Source: Saccharothrix longispora (GTDB lineage Bacteria; Actinomycetota; Actinomycetes; Mycobacteriales; Pseudonocardiaceae). From it: a DNA stretch of 64,000 bases. The notes beneath the pieces were generated by a model. It made no database searches, had not been told where the DNA came from, and was given only the letters and a program-made list of their open reading frames with translations. Location of the stretch: the NCBI RefSeq assembly GCF_030852425.1, contig NZ_NSDM01000024.1, positions 1-64,000 of the forward strand, given 5' to 3'. Each line of letters opens with the position of its first letter. Position 1 is the first letter of the stretch. Below are positions 42,273-51,890 of this stretch, in pieces. The translations under genes and the position numbers were made by a program.

Positions 42273-43118
42273 TCACATCCCGGGTGCGAGACCGGGTGAA
42301 CCCAGCGTCCTCGCGGCCTGCTCCGCGCCGGCGGCCAGGGCGGTGGGCACGTCCGCGCCGCCGAGGTGGGCCACCAGGTAGCCGGAGAAGAACGCGTCGC
42401 CGGCGCCGTTGGTGTCCACGACCTCGGTGACGGGCACGGCGGGCACGCGGTGGACCTCGCCGTCGACCACGGCGACCGCGCCGTCCGGGCCGAGCGTCGC
42501 CACGGTGGGTTTGCCGGTCGTGCCGAGGAACGCCAGCAGCGCGTCGTGGTCGGCGAACCCGTCGTCGTTGAGGAAGACGTGGTCGGCGGCGGCGAGGAAG
42601 TCGCGGTGGAACTCCTGCGCGCCGTCGTAGCCGTGCAGGTCCGTCCACAGCGGCACGCCGGCGCGGCGCACCGCGGCCGGCAGCGGCCGTGCGTGCTCGG
42701 CGAGGTCGACCACGGCCACGTCGGCCGCCGCGAGCGCGGCCAGCGCCCGCTCGTCGTGCCGGGGCTCGCTCAGCCCGGGCAGCTCCAGGTACACCGAGAC
42801 CCGCCCACCGCGCGGGTCCATCAGGTTCAGGTGCTGCTCGGTGGGCTGGTCCACGACCTCCGCGATCACCTCGACCCCGGCGTCCTCCAGCACGGCCAGC
42901 ACCGCCCGGCCGGGCTCGTCGTCGCCGACGACGGTGCGCAGCACCACGTCCACGCCCAGCGAGGCGAGGTTGAGGGCCTTGCCCGCCGACGTGCCGCCGA
43001 CCGCCGTCCAGTGGCGCGTGGCGAACACGGTCTGCGGGCGCGGCTCCGGCAGGCGGTCCACCTCGACCAGGCGGTTCCACGAGACCGGGCCGGCGACGAA
43101 CACCCTGTGCGTGATCAC
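42273..43118 (-). CDS. Ribokinase-like PfkB carbohydrate kinase
   Basis: A 281-residue kinase: VGGTSAGKALNLASLG near 30 (the GGxxxN sugar motif) and DTNGAGDAFFSGYL near 243 (anion hole GAGD with catalytic Asp). The sugar cannot be told from sequence. The GTG at 43118 matches the family N terminus (HRVFVAGPVSWN); a longer frame to 43217 is not supported by a ribosome site. Linked to a LacI regulator 75 bp downstream. Confidence 0.88.
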   Translation of the reverse strand: MITHRVFVAGPVSWNRLVEVDRLPEPRPQTVFATRHWTAVGGTSAGKALNLASLGVDVVLRTVVGDDEPGRAVLAVLEDAGVEVIAEVVDQPTEQHLNLMDPRGGRVSVYLELPGLSEPRHDERALAALAAADVAVVDLAEHARPLPAAVRRAGVPLWTDLHGYDGAQEFHRDFLAAADHVFLNDDGFADHDALLAFLGTTGKPTVATLGPDGAVAVVDGEVHRVPAVPVTEVVDTNGAGDAFFSGYLVAHLGGADVPTALAAGAEQAARTLGSPGLAPGM

Positions 43119-43231
43119 CGGGCCATTGTGCGGCCCGGCGATCTCGTCCGCCGTGGGGATGGGCGTGCGGAGCGATCGCCCCGCCCGGGTGCCGGTTCCC
43201 GACCGGTCGCGCATCACGCGCGGCCGGTCGG

Positions 43232-44443
43232 TCAGAAGGTGACCTCCAGCGACTCAAGGCGGTGGTTGAGCGGCGGGCTCGGGACCACGTTCGCGGACTC
43301 CAGCCGCAGGTCCGGGCAGCGTTCGAGCAGGATGCGGAAGCACTCGTCGGCTTCGGTGCGGGCGAGTGCGGCGCCGAGGCAGTAGAACGCGCCCAGGCCG
43401 AACGCGGTGTGCCGGTTGGGCTTGCGGGTGATGTCGAAGCGGTCGGGGTCGGGGAAGACCTCCGGGTCGCGGTTGCCGGCCATCATCGCCAGGTAGAACC
43501 GCTTGTTCGCGGGCAGTTCGACGCCGCCCAGCTCGAACGGCTCGGTGCTCTGGCGCACGATCATGCTCGCCGGGCCGTCGCAGCGCAGCATCTCCTCCAC
43601 GGCGTTCGGCGTGAGCGACGGGTCGGCCTTGAGCTTCGCGAACTGGTCGGGGTTGTCGAACAGCAGCTTGAGGCCGTTGGCGATCAGGGTGGCGGTCGTC
43701 TCGTGGCCCGCGAACAGCAGCAGCACGCAGTTGGCGACGATCTCGTCCTCGGTGACGACACCTTCGCGCTCGGCGGCGACGAACACGCTGATCAGGTCCT
43801 CGCGCGGTTCCTCGCGGTGCTGCCGCACCAGGTCGCGGACGTACTCCTGCATCTCCAGCACGCTGCGCTGCGACTGCCGCAGCCGGTCGGCGTCCGCGAT
43901 CTGGAAGACCGCGAGGATGTCGCGCGACCACGCCTGGAGCTGCTCGCGGTGCTCGGTCGGCATGCCCAGCATCTCGGCGATGACGTTGGCGGGCAGCGGG
44001 TAGGCCAGGTCCGCCACGACCTCCATCCGGCCCTGTTCGGCGACGGCGTCGAGCAGTTCGTGGGTCAGCTCCCGGATGCGGGGGCGCAGGCCGTTGACCG
44101 TGGCGGGGGTGAAGTAGCGCTTGAGCAGCTGCTGGAACCGCACGTGGTCGGCCTCGTTCGTGTGGCCCATCCACAGTTCGATGGACGTCCGCAGGGGGAG
44201 CAGCTCCTCCTGCTCCTCGGGGGAGAACTGGGACAGCGACTGGGCCATGTTCGCCGGCACGAGGGTGCGGTCCTTGAGCACGGCCAGGATGTCGGCGTGC
44301 CGGGTTAAGAGGTAGGAGTCGAGCTGGGGGATGACGCTGACCGGGCTCTCGGCGCGGATCCGGTGCAGCAGGGGGGTCGGATCGGCCAACGCCTCGGGGG
44401 AGAACAGGTCGTAGGACTTCAGCGCCACGGCGGAATCGGTCAT
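43232..44443 (-). CDS. Cytochrome P450
   Basis: A 403-residue bacterial P450: I-helix LLLFAGHETTATLIANGL, K-helix EEMLR, and heme loop FGLGAFYCLGAALAR with Cys355. MGHTNEADHVRFQQLLKRYFTP is the usual xxxxHxxxR/L C-helix block. Different subfamily from the other P450 in this window. ATG 44443 lacks a clear ribosome site. No neighbouring ferredoxin. Confidence 0.93.
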   Translation of the reverse strand: MTDSAVALKSYDLFSPEALADPTPLLHRIRAESPVSVIPQLDSYLLTRHADILAVLKDRTLVPANMAQSLSQFSPEEQEELLPLRTSIELWMGHTNEADHVRFQQLLKRYFTPATVNGLRPRIRELTHELLDAVAEQGRMEVVADLAYPLPANVIAEMLGMPTEHREQLQAWSRDILAVFQIADADRLRQSQRSVLEMQEYVRDLVRQHREEPREDLISVFVAAEREGVVTEDEIVANCVLLLFAGHETTATLIANGLKLLFDNPDQFAKLKADPSLTPNAVEEMLRCDGPASMIVRQSTEPFELGGVELPANKRFYLAMMAGNRDPEVFPDPDRFDITRKPNRHTAFGLGAFYCLGAALARTEADECFRILLERCPDLRLESANVVPSPPLNHRLESLEVTF

Positions 44444-44559
44444 GGGCGCAAGTCTGGCCGAGCCGGCCGCGGCCCGGCCACGGGTGAACACGAAATGCCC
44501 TCACATGGCGGCATGGAATCAGGGACCGGTGGCCAATACTCACGATAACTTCAGTGTTG

Positions 44560-44592
44560 CTTAAAAACAACGCTCCACCGGGTAGGTGGAGC
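44560..44592 (-). terminator. Rho-independent terminator with U-tract, minus strand
   Basis: On the minus strand GCTCCACC-TACCC-GGTGGAGC is followed by GTTGTTTTT, one of the few intrinsic terminators here with a real T-run. It lies ~390 bp past kamA and ~120 bp before the P450 start. Confidence 0.7.
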
Positions 44593-44978
44593 AGGAAACG
44601 GCAGGTCGAAACCGCAGGGACAGGAGAGGAGGCGTTGCGCGATCACCACGTCATGGGGAACTGGCTCGACGGGGTGCTCGGCGGTCGTCGCGAGGGCTCG
44701 AACTGCTCGACGGGGCGGTCGTGGCCCGCGGCGACCGTGCGGCGGAGATCATGGTCTCGTACGTCGTGGTGTTGGCGGGCACGGGGGGGTCCGAGCGCGC
44801 CGCCCCGGCGTTCGGGGACCTGGCCGCGGCGTGGGACGCCGTCATGCCGCCGGAGCTGCACGTGCTCCCCCGGTGGTCCGGGCCGTACCCGGTGGAGGAG
44901 TACCGCCGGTCCTGCCCGCCGGGTGTGGCGGTGGGTTCACCCGGGCGGTGCACGTCGAGCACCACCCGGGTCGAGGCC
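44593..44978. other. ~390-bp region without a clear gene; possible gene remnant on +
   Basis: Between the terminator and the kamA stop. A plus-strand frame from about 44690 to 44960 has codon use like a gene (ELLDGAVVARGDRAAEI, VSYVVVLAG, FGDLAAAWDAVMPPELHVLP) but no ribosome site, and the frame runs on antisense into kamA without a stop; its N-terminal part seems to continue in another frame (RDHHVMGNWLDGVLGGRR). This looks like a decayed fragment; no family is recognised. Confidence 0.35.
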
Positions 44979-46367
44979 TCAGCCCTGGTCGGACCACCAG
45001 CGGCGTCCGGTCTCGCCGAGGGTGGAGATCGGGTCGTAGTACGGGTAGCGGCGGTCGAGGGCCTCGGGGTCGTCGAGTTCGATGCCGGTGCGGTAGTTCT
45101 TGGTCCAGTAGGAGATGCCCAGTTCGCGGTCGTACTCGTGCAGCTGGTGGACCCAGCGCTTGCCGACGTAGGGCACGTCGCACACGATGCGCGGGGTGGC
45201 GTAGCCGGGCAGGTAGCCCATGATGGCGTGCTGGAGCTCCTGGGCTTCCCAGACGGCGACGCGCCAGTGCTCGGCGTTGGGGATCATGTCGCACATGTAG
45301 AAGTAGTACGGCAGGATGTTCGCCTCGCCCTGGAGCGCGAAGCACAGGTCGAGCAGGTCGTCGGGGGTGGCGTTGACGCCCTTCATGAGCACGCCTTGGT
45401 TGCGGACGTCGCGGACGCCGACCTCCAGTGCGGTGCGGGCGGCTTCGGCGACGAGCGGGGTGACGGACTGCGCGTGGTTGACGTGGGTGTGGATGGCGAG
45501 GTTGACGCCGCGGCGGGCGGCGGTGCGGGCGACGCGTTCGAGGCCTTCGACGACCTTGGGCTGGAGCCAGTGCTGGGGGAGTCCGGCGAGGGCCTTGGTG
45601 GCGAGGCGGACGTCGCGGACGGTGTCGATGTCGAGCAGCCGCATGAGGAAGTTCTCGAGTTGCGGCCAGGGGACGTTGGCGACGTCGCCGCCGGAGACGA
45701 CGACGTCGCGCACGCCGGGGGTGTTCTTGAGGTAGTCGACCATGCGGTCCTGGCGGTCGACCGGTTTGAGGGCGAGCTTGTGCTTCCGGACCTGGGGGGT
45801 GGAGTTGCCGACGAGGTCCATGCGGGTGCAGTGGCCGCAGTACTGGGGGCAGGTGGGGACGAGTTCGGCGAGGACCTTGGTGGGGTAGCGGTGGGTGAGT
45901 CCTTCGACGACCCACATCTCGGCTTCGTGGAGGGAGTCGCGGGTGGAGTGGGGGTGGCTGGGCCACTCGGGGTCGCGGTCGGAGCGCACGGGGAGCATGT
46001 AGCGCCGGACGGGGTCGGCGAGGAAGGACTCGGTGAAGGTGTCGGGGTCGAGGGCCGCGGTGGGGGCCATCGTGTTGAGCATCTGGGGTGGGAGCAGCAT
46101 CGACATGGTGGCGAGGTGCTGCTGGTCGGCGGCGAGTTCGTCGTAGAACCGGTCGGTGAGCAGGTCGCCGGTGACGGTGCGGAGCTGCTTGGGGTTCTTG
46201 ACGCAGTTGGCGCGTTGCCACTGGGCGTCGCGCCACTGGGCGTCGGTGACGTCGCGCCAGCCGGGGAAGCGGCGCCAGTCGGGTTCGACGAGTTCGCGGC
46301 GGACGTAGGTGTAGGGCTGGAGGTCAGCCCTGGCCGACGTGGTCGTGACCTCGTGCAGCGCAGTCAT
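44979..46367 (-). CDS. kamA: L-lysine 2,3-aminomutase
   Basis: A 462-residue radical-SAM, PLP-dependent aminomutase converting L-lysine to L-beta-lysine. The [4Fe-4S]/SAM motif is CPQYCGHC (Cys173, Cys177, Cys180). VSGGDVANVPWPQLENFL, LAIHTHVNHAQSVTPLV, NQGVLMKGVNA and PYYFYMCDMIPNAEHWR are KamA family blocks. ATG 46367 has AGGGAG upstream. The downstream enzymes of beta-lysine breakdown (kdd, kamD, kamE, kal) are 12-17 kb away and share an upstream motif with this gene. Alternatively the beta-lysine could feed biosynthesis. Confidence 0.93.
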   Translation of the reverse strand: MTALHEVTTTSARADLQPYTYVRRELVEPDWRRFPGWRDVTDAQWRDAQWQRANCVKNPKQLRTVTGDLLTDRFYDELAADQQHLATMSMLLPPQMLNTMAPTAALDPDTFTESFLADPVRRYMLPVRSDRDPEWPSHPHSTRDSLHEAEMWVVEGLTHRYPTKVLAELVPTCPQYCGHCTRMDLVGNSTPQVRKHKLALKPVDRQDRMVDYLKNTPGVRDVVVSGGDVANVPWPQLENFLMRLLDIDTVRDVRLATKALAGLPQHWLQPKVVEGLERVARTAARRGVNLAIHTHVNHAQSVTPLVAEAARTALEVGVRDVRNQGVLMKGVNATPDDLLDLCFALQGEANILPYYFYMCDMIPNAEHWRVAVWEAQELQHAIMGYLPGYATPRIVCDVPYVGKRWVHQLHEYDRELGISYWTKNYRTGIELDDPEALDRRYPYYDPISTLGETGRRWWSDQG

Positions 46368-46390
46368 CCATGCTCCCTACCCGTAGAGTG

Positions 46391-46402
46391 GCGTGAAGAT
46401 AT
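46391..46402. promoter_or_regulatory. 12-bp motif shared by the kamA and kdd upstream regions
   Basis: GCGTGAAGATAT, 24 bp before the kamA start (inverted relative to the gene). An identical 12-mer precedes kdd at 57368-57379. Probable operator of a common lysine regulator. Confidence 0.5.
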
Positions 46403-46474
46403 GCTGCCAGACAGGCCGTTGGACGTAAATATTGCGGCCGGGAGCGTTTTGGGCGGTTCGTTCGTTGGGCGGGT

Positions 46475-46981
46475 ATGCGCGTGTTCGCCGTACTGCTGAT
46501 CGGCCTGGCCGTCGAGGTGACCGCCCTGGTGGCGGCCTTCGGTGCCTGGGGACTGCTGCCGACGCTGGGGCTGCTGCTCCTGGGCGGGGTGGTGGGGTCG
46601 CTGCTGCTGCGCCGGGAGGGCGCGCGGACGATCGGGGCGTTCTCGGAGGCGATGCGCACGCGGCGGGCGCCGCACCAGGAGGTCGCGGACGGGGCGCTGA
46701 TCGCGGCGGCGGGGTTCCTGATCGTCGTGCCGGGGTTCGTCAGCGACGTGGTGGGCCTGTTCCTGCTGTTCCCGCCGACGCGGCGGTTGATCAGCCGGCG
46801 GATGGCGCGGCGGGCGGAGGCGCGGGAGCGGGAGTTGGTGCTCAACCTGCGGTACGGGCGGTCGCCGATGGCCGGTGGCGTGGTGGTGGACGGCTCGGTG
46901 GTGGATGGCGGGGTCGTGGACGGCGCCGTGGTGGACGTGCGGCCCGACGAGGTGCGCGGCGAGCGGCCCGAGTTGCGCTGA
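46475..46981 (+). CDS. fxsA: FxsA-family membrane protein
   Basis: A 168-residue protein with the FxsA pattern: two N-terminal helices (VFAVLLIGLAVEVTALVAAFG; LLPTLGLLLLGGVVGSLLL), then ADGALIAAAGFLIVVPGFVSDVVGLFLLFPPTR, the family hallmark. The C-terminal tail has a VVDGS/VVDGG/VVDGA repeat. FxsA is named from suppression of F-plasmid exclusion of T7; its normal role is not known. Divergent from kamA. Confidence 0.9.
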   Translation: MRVFAVLLIGLAVEVTALVAAFGAWGLLPTLGLLLLGGVVGSLLLRREGARTIGAFSEAMRTRRAPHQEVADGALIAAAGFLIVVPGFVSDVVGLFLLFPPTRRLISRRMARRAEARERELVLNLRYGRSPMAGGVVVDGSVVDGGVVDGAVVDVRPDEVRGERPELR

Positions 46982-47014
46982 TCTGTGGGGCGTGTTCGCG
47001 CCGCTAGCCTGCTC

Positions 47015-48635
47015 GTGGAGGACGCGCGGCGAACGGTGTTGGACTGGGTCGACGGGAAGAGCGGGGGCCGCCTCGTCGAGTTGCTGGAGGCCGGCCGCAC
47101 GGCGGACGGGCGATGCGCCTGAAGGTGGAGCACAGGGCGGACCCGGCGGTCGGGGCGGGTATCGCGTCGGCGCTGCGGCTGTCGTTCGTGGAGTCCCGGG
47201 ACGACGGCGTGCAGTGGATCACCCGGGTGCGCGGCTGGGTGTGCCCGGGTGCCGGGGCGGGGACGCCGAGGGCTGGCTGTGGGTCGACGTGGACGCGGTG
47301 ACGCACGACTCGCTCGACGGCGTCACGATCGCCGCGCCGCGGTTCGTGCGGACGCTGCTCGCCGAAGGTGACCGGCCGCGGCGCGTGCCGCTGTCGGGTT
47401 CGCCGTTGCCGTACACCGGGGAGGCCGGGGCGGACGAGTTGGCGGAGCTGGTGACGGACCTGGACCGCGACCTGCCGGTGGTGGCGGTCAGTCCGCTCCC
47501 GGCGGACTTCCACTACGCGGGGCTGCCGCCGAACACGACCGCGCGGGAGAGGTTCGAGCAGGTGGTCGACCGCGCGGCGGCGATGGTGGCCGGGCTCGCC
47601 GCGGTGTGCGTGCTGGACGAGGCGGGTGTCGCGGCGTTCGCCTCGGCGGTCGGTGCGGACCACGCGGTGCGGGACGGCGCGTTCCGCGTCTACCTCTCGG
47701 GGACGGACCCGGCGGTCGACGAGCCGTGGCGCCACCGCTACACGCTGCCCGCCCGATTCCTCCAGCGGAGGGGGACGGCGGGCGTCGTGATCACCAGGGC
47801 GATCGCGTTGCGGGCGAACGCGCGTCGCGCGCCGGTGAGCTACGAGCCGGCGGCCCGTTTCCCGGACTCGGCGCGCGTGGACGCGGCGGGTGACGCGGCG
47901 GCGTTGCCGGAGATGTCGGAGGAGGAGAACGACGAGCTGCGGGGCCGTCTCGCGACGCAGGACCAGCGGTACCAGGACCTGCTGGAGGACCACGCGCACC
48001 TGGAGGGGGAGCACAACCGGCTGCGGATCGAGTTGGCGACCGCGCGGCGGAAGCCGGCGCTGGTCGAGCAGCGGCTGCGGGCGGAGCACCCGGACGAGGT
48101 GGCCGCGGTGGTGGGCGCGCAGTGGCCGGACAGCGCGGATTCGCCCGGCGAGGCCGCCGAGTTGGCGAGGGGCCTGCTCGGTGCGCACCTGTGCGTCCCC
48201 GACGGTGCGCTGGTGGACCTGGACCAGCTCGACCGGGCGGTCGAAGTCGCGCGCCTGGGGCAGACGTCGTGGCGCGCGTTCCTGGCGCTGTACTCCTACG
48301 GCGAGGCGTTGGCGGAGGAGGGCGACCCCGGTTCGTTCTGGACGTGGTGCGCGAACTCCGGGCACGCGAACGCGTGGACCGCGACGCCGAAGAAGCTGGC
48401 GATGGTCGAGAGCGATTCGGCCAAGAGGTCGGACAAGCTGCGGAACAAGCGCGTCTTCCCGGTCGACGCGGGTGTGGCCGAGGCCGGCGGGGTGTTCATG
48501 GAGATGCACATCAAGATCGCCGAGGGCGGGGGGTGTGCTCGCGCCGCGGATCTACTTCGTGCCTCGCGGGAGCAGGGGAAGGTGCACGTGGGCTACTTCG
48601 GCCCGCACAAGAACGTGCCGAACACGCTGGCCTGA
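47015..48635 (+). pseudogene. Frameshifted conserved actinomycete protein of unknown function
   Basis: One ~530-residue protein seems spread over several frames: VEDARRTVLDWVDGKSGGRLVELLEAGRTADGR (GTG 47015), a shift at ~47112 to MRLKVEHRADPAVG...VQWITRVRGW, a shift near 47250 to GWLWVDVDAVTHDSLDGVTI, then a long intact part to the C terminus (EGKVHVGYF-like QGKVHVGYFGPHKN). Near 48525-48575 two compensating shifts turn APRIYFVPRG into CARAADLLRASR. Residues ~300-360 look coiled-coil (EENDELRGRLATQDQRYQDL). A translation from an internal start in the third frame (~440 residues) is possible. Sequencing error could explain some of the shifts. Confidence 0.65.
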
Positions 48636-48691
48636 GGGACGGCGGCCCGGAACGGGTGTCGCGGAAACGGGCGTTGGGTACGTGACACGAC

Positions 48692-49651
48692 ATGACGGTC
48701 ATAGGCGTGCACGCCTCGCACGAACAAGTACACCCGACGGTGCTGCTGGACGCGGTCCGGCGGGCCGAGGAGGTCGGTTTCGACGCGGCGATGAGTTCGG
48801 ACCACTTCTCGCCGTGGAGCAGCAGGCAGGGGCAGAGCGCGTTCGCGTGGTCGTGGCTGGGGGCCGCGCTCCAGGCGACGTCGCTGCCGTTCGGCGTGGT
48901 CAACGCGCCGGGGCAGCGCTACCACCCGGCGATCATCGCGCAGGCCATCGGCACGCTGGGCGCGATGTACCCGGGGCGGTTCTGGGCGGCGCTGGGCAGC
49001 GGTGAGGCCAGCAACGAGCACATCACCGGTGAGGTGTGGCCGGACAAGGCGACGCGCAACGCGAGGCTGCGCGAGTGCGTGGAGGTGATCCGGGCGCTGC
49101 TGCGCGGCGAGGAGGTCACGCACCACGGGTTGGTGGCGGTGGACCGGGCGCGGGTGTGGACGCTGCCGGAGGAGCCGCCGCTGCTGGTCGGCGCGGCGGT
49201 GAGCCCGGAGACGGCGGCGTGGTGCGCGGAGTGGGCGGACGGCCTGATCACGGTGAACGCGCCGGTCGAGCAGCTGGTGAAGGTGCGTGACGCGTACCGG
49301 GAGGCGGGTGGCCGGGGCAAGCTGCACCTCCAGGTGCACCTGAGCTGGGCCGAGGACGAGGACGAGGCGCGCGCGGTGGCGCACGAGCAGTGGCGCAGCA
49401 ACGTGTTCGCGCCGCCGGTGTGCTGGGACCTGGACCTGGCGGAGACCTTCGACGTGGTCTCCGAGCACGTCTCCGTCGAGCAGGTGGCGTCGGTGGTGAA
49501 CATCTCCACGGACCTGGGGTGGCACGCGAAGACGGTGCGCGAGTACGTGGAGCTGGGCTTCGAGGAGGTCTACCTGCACCACGTGGGCCAGGAGCAGCGG
49601 CGGTTCCTCGACGCGTTCGGCGAGCACGTGCTGCCGGCGGTGCGGTCGTGA
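48692..49651 (+). CDS. Flavin-dependent oxidoreductase (LLM class, F420-G6PDH-like)
   Basis: A 319-residue TIM-barrel oxidoreductase: IGVHASHEQVHPTVLLDAVRRAEEVGFDAAMSSDHFSPW, FGVVNAPGQRYHPAIIAQAIGTL, FWAALGSGEASNEHITGE and VGFEEVYLHHVG-like LGFEEVYLHHVG. This is the pattern of F420-dependent glucose-6-phosphate dehydrogenase relatives; a subgroup thought not to use F420 is usually next to a GH13 enzyme, as here. Its stop overlaps the GH13 start by 4 bp. Confidence 0.88.
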   Translation: MTVIGVHASHEQVHPTVLLDAVRRAEEVGFDAAMSSDHFSPWSSRQGQSAFAWSWLGAALQATSLPFGVVNAPGQRYHPAIIAQAIGTLGAMYPGRFWAALGSGEASNEHITGEVWPDKATRNARLRECVEVIRALLRGEEVTHHGLVAVDRARVWTLPEEPPLLVGAAVSPETAAWCAEWADGLITVNAPVEQLVKVRDAYREAGGRGKLHLQVHLSWAEDEDEARAVAHEQWRSNVFAPPVCWDLDLAETFDVVSEHVSVEQVASVVNISTDLGWHAKTVREYVELGFEEVYLHHVGQEQRRFLDAFGEHVLPAVRS

Positions 49652-51195
49652 AGCTGACGCGGACCGCGGACCTGTGGTGGAAGAACGCCGTCGTGTACTG
49701 CCTGGACGTGGAGACCTTCCACGACTCCGACGGTGACGGCTACGGCGACTTCCGGGGCCTGACGCAGAAGATCGACCACCTGCACCGGCTGGGTGTGACG
49801 TGCCTGTGGTTGATGCCGTTCTTCCCCACGCCGGACCGCGACGACGGTTACGACATCACCGACTTCTACGGCGTGGACCCGAGGCTGGGGACGCTGGGCG
49901 ACTTCACGGAGTTCGTGCGCACGGCCCGTGACCGGGGCATGCGGGTGATCGCGGACCTGGTGGTCAACCACACCTCGGACCAGCACCCGTGGTTCCAGCA
50001 GGCGCGGGACCCGAAGAGCCCGCGGCACGACTGGTACGTGTGGGCGGACGAGAAGCCCGCGGACGGCGACGAGGGCGTGGTGTTCCCCGACCAGGAGACG
50101 TCGCTGTGGACCTACGACCGCAAGGCGAAGAAGTACTACCTGCACAAGTTCTACAAGCACCAGCCGGACCTGAACGTGGCCAACCCGGCGGTGCGCGACG
50201 AGATCGCGCGCGTCATGGGGTTCTGGATGGAGCTGGGGCTGTCCGGGTTCCGGGTGGACGCGGTGCCGTTCCTGCTGGAGGCGCCGGTCGAGGCGCTGCC
50301 CGACCCGCACGAGTACCTGGCCGACCTGCGGGCGTTCCTGTCGCGGCGCAACGGCGAGGCGGTGCTGCTGGGCGAGGTGAACCTGCCCTACACCGAGACG
50401 ATGCGCTTCTTCGGCGACAACGACGGCGTGGGCGACGAGCTGCACATGTGCTTCGACTTCATCGGCATGCAGCAGATGTACCTGTCGTTGGCGCGGCAGG
50501 AGGCGAGCCCGCTGGCGCACGCGCTCAAGGAGCGGCCGGAGCCGCCGCGCGACTGCCACTGGGCGACGTTCGTGCGCAACCACGACGAGCTGACGCTGGA
50601 CAAGTTGACGGTGCCGGAGCGGCAGGAGGTGTTCGCCGCGTTCGGCCCGGACGAGGACATGCAGCTCTACGGTCGCGGTCTGCGCCGGCGGCTGCCGTCG
50701 ATGCTCGGCGGTGACCTCGCGCGCGTGAAGATGGTCTACAGCCTGCTGTTCTCGCTGCCGGGCACGCCGGTGCTGTTCTACGGCGAGGAGGTCGGCATGG
50801 TCGAGGACCTGTCGGTGCCGGGGCGGGAGGCGGTGCGCACCCCCATGTGGTGGGACTCGGCCGTCGAGCAGCGCCGCGACCCCGACTCGCTGCTGGAGTG
50901 GGTCAAGTTGCTGGTGGAGCGCTACCGGGAGTGCCCCGAGCTGGCGTGGGGCGACTTCCAGGTGCTCGACACGGCGGAGCCGTCGGTGCTGGCCCACCGC
51001 TGCGACATCGACGGCGGCACGGTGCTGGCGGTGCACAACCTCGCCGACCGGGACGTCGCGATCGACGTGGACAGGCTCGAGGGGGACCTCACGGACCTGC
51101 TGGTCGACGGCACGGTGCCGGTGAAGGACGGCACCGCGCACGTGGAGCTGGGTCCCTACGCCTGCCGCTGGTTCCGCGTGGTGACCGGCGACTGA
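49648..51195 (+). CDS. GH13 alpha-glucan/trehalose-synthase-like enzyme
   Basis: A 515-residue alpha-amylase superfamily enzyme close to trehalose synthase (TreS) in its first blocks (VETFHDSDGDGYGDFRGLTQKIDHL, CLWLMPFFPTPDRDDGYDI). Catalytic triad: Asp204 in GFRVDAVPF, Glu243 in LLGEVN, Asp313 in VRNHDE. Shorter than TreS, with a small C-terminal beta domain. It probably isomerises or hydrolyses an alpha-linked disaccharide. GTG start coupled to the flavin oxidoreductase. Confidence 0.9.
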   Translation: MKLTRTADLWWKNAVVYCLDVETFHDSDGDGYGDFRGLTQKIDHLHRLGVTCLWLMPFFPTPDRDDGYDITDFYGVDPRLGTLGDFTEFVRTARDRGMRVIADLVVNHTSDQHPWFQQARDPKSPRHDWYVWADEKPADGDEGVVFPDQETSLWTYDRKAKKYYLHKFYKHQPDLNVANPAVRDEIARVMGFWMELGLSGFRVDAVPFLLEAPVEALPDPHEYLADLRAFLSRRNGEAVLLGEVNLPYTETMRFFGDNDGVGDELHMCFDFIGMQQMYLSLARQEASPLAHALKERPEPPRDCHWATFVRNHDELTLDKLTVPERQEVFAAFGPDEDMQLYGRGLRRRLPSMLGGDLARVKMVYSLLFSLPGTPVLFYGEEVGMVEDLSVPGREAVRTPMWWDSAVEQRRDPDSLLEWVKLLVERYRECPELAWGDFQVLDTAEPSVLAHRCDIDGGTVLAVHNLADRDVAIDVDRLEGDLTDLLVDGTVPVKDGTAHVELGPYACRWFRVVTGD

Positions 51196-51218
51196 CCCGG
51201 CCGCCCGCGGTCGCCGCC

Positions 51219-51890
51219 TCAGCTGGTGAGGCGGTAGCCGTGGGCGGGCCGGTTGGCGACCCCGTAGCGGGGCTGGACCTCGGCCTTGCCCACGGTGACC
51301 AGGTGTTCGAGGTAGCGGCGGGCGCTGACGCGGGAGAGGCCGGCGCGTTCGCCGACCTCCTGCGCGGACAGGTCGCCGGTGGTGGTGCGCAGGGCGTCGA
51401 GGACGAGTTTCAGCGTCACCGCGGACAGGCCCTTGGGCAGGCCGGCGCGGGGCCGGTGCTGGAGCAGTTGGTCCACCTCGTCCTGGTCGAGCCACTGGCC
51501 CATGCGCGCCACCTCGGTGCGCCGCGCCAGGTACTCGCGCATCCGGTCGAGGAACGCGGTGCGGGTGAACGGCTTGACCAGGTAGTGGTCCACGCCCCGG
51601 GACATGGCCTGGCGGACGGTCTCGCGCTCGCGCGCCGCGGTCACCGCGATCACGTCCACCGGCGGGCCGGGGCGGCCGCGCAGCCGGGCGAGGACCTCCA
51701 GGCCGGAGATGTCGGGCAGGTGGATGTCGAGCAGCACGAGGTCGGGGCGCAGCGCCTCGACCGCGCGCAGCGCCTCGCCGCCGCCGTGGGCCTCGCCGAC
51801 CACCTCGAACTGCGGCAGCGCCGCCAGGAAGCCGCGGTGCACGGCGGCGACCGCGAAGTCGTCGTCCACGACCAGGGTGCGCACGCTCAC
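51219..51890 (-). CDS. CitB/DcuR-type response regulator
   Basis: A 223-residue regulator: receiver domain VRTLVVDDDFAVA with phospho-acceptor Asp55 in LVLLDIHLP, VKPFTRTAF with the conserved Lys, and a C-terminal HTH (TGDLSAQEVGERAGLSRVSARRYLEHL). GTG 51890 overlaps the histidine kinase stop. With the kinase it should sense a di- or tricarboxylate and control the divergent TctCBA transporter. Confidence 0.93.
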   Translation of the reverse strand: MSVRTLVVDDDFAVAAVHRGFLAALPQFEVVGEAHGGGEALRAVEALRPDLVLLDIHLPDISGLEVLARLRGRPGPPVDVIAVTAARERETVRQAMSRGVDHYLVKPFTRTAFLDRMREYLARRTEVARMGQWLDQDEVDQLLQHRPRAGLPKGLSAVTLKLVLDALRTTTGDLSAQEVGERAGLSRVSARRYLEHLVTVGKAEVQPRYGVANRPAHGYRLTS

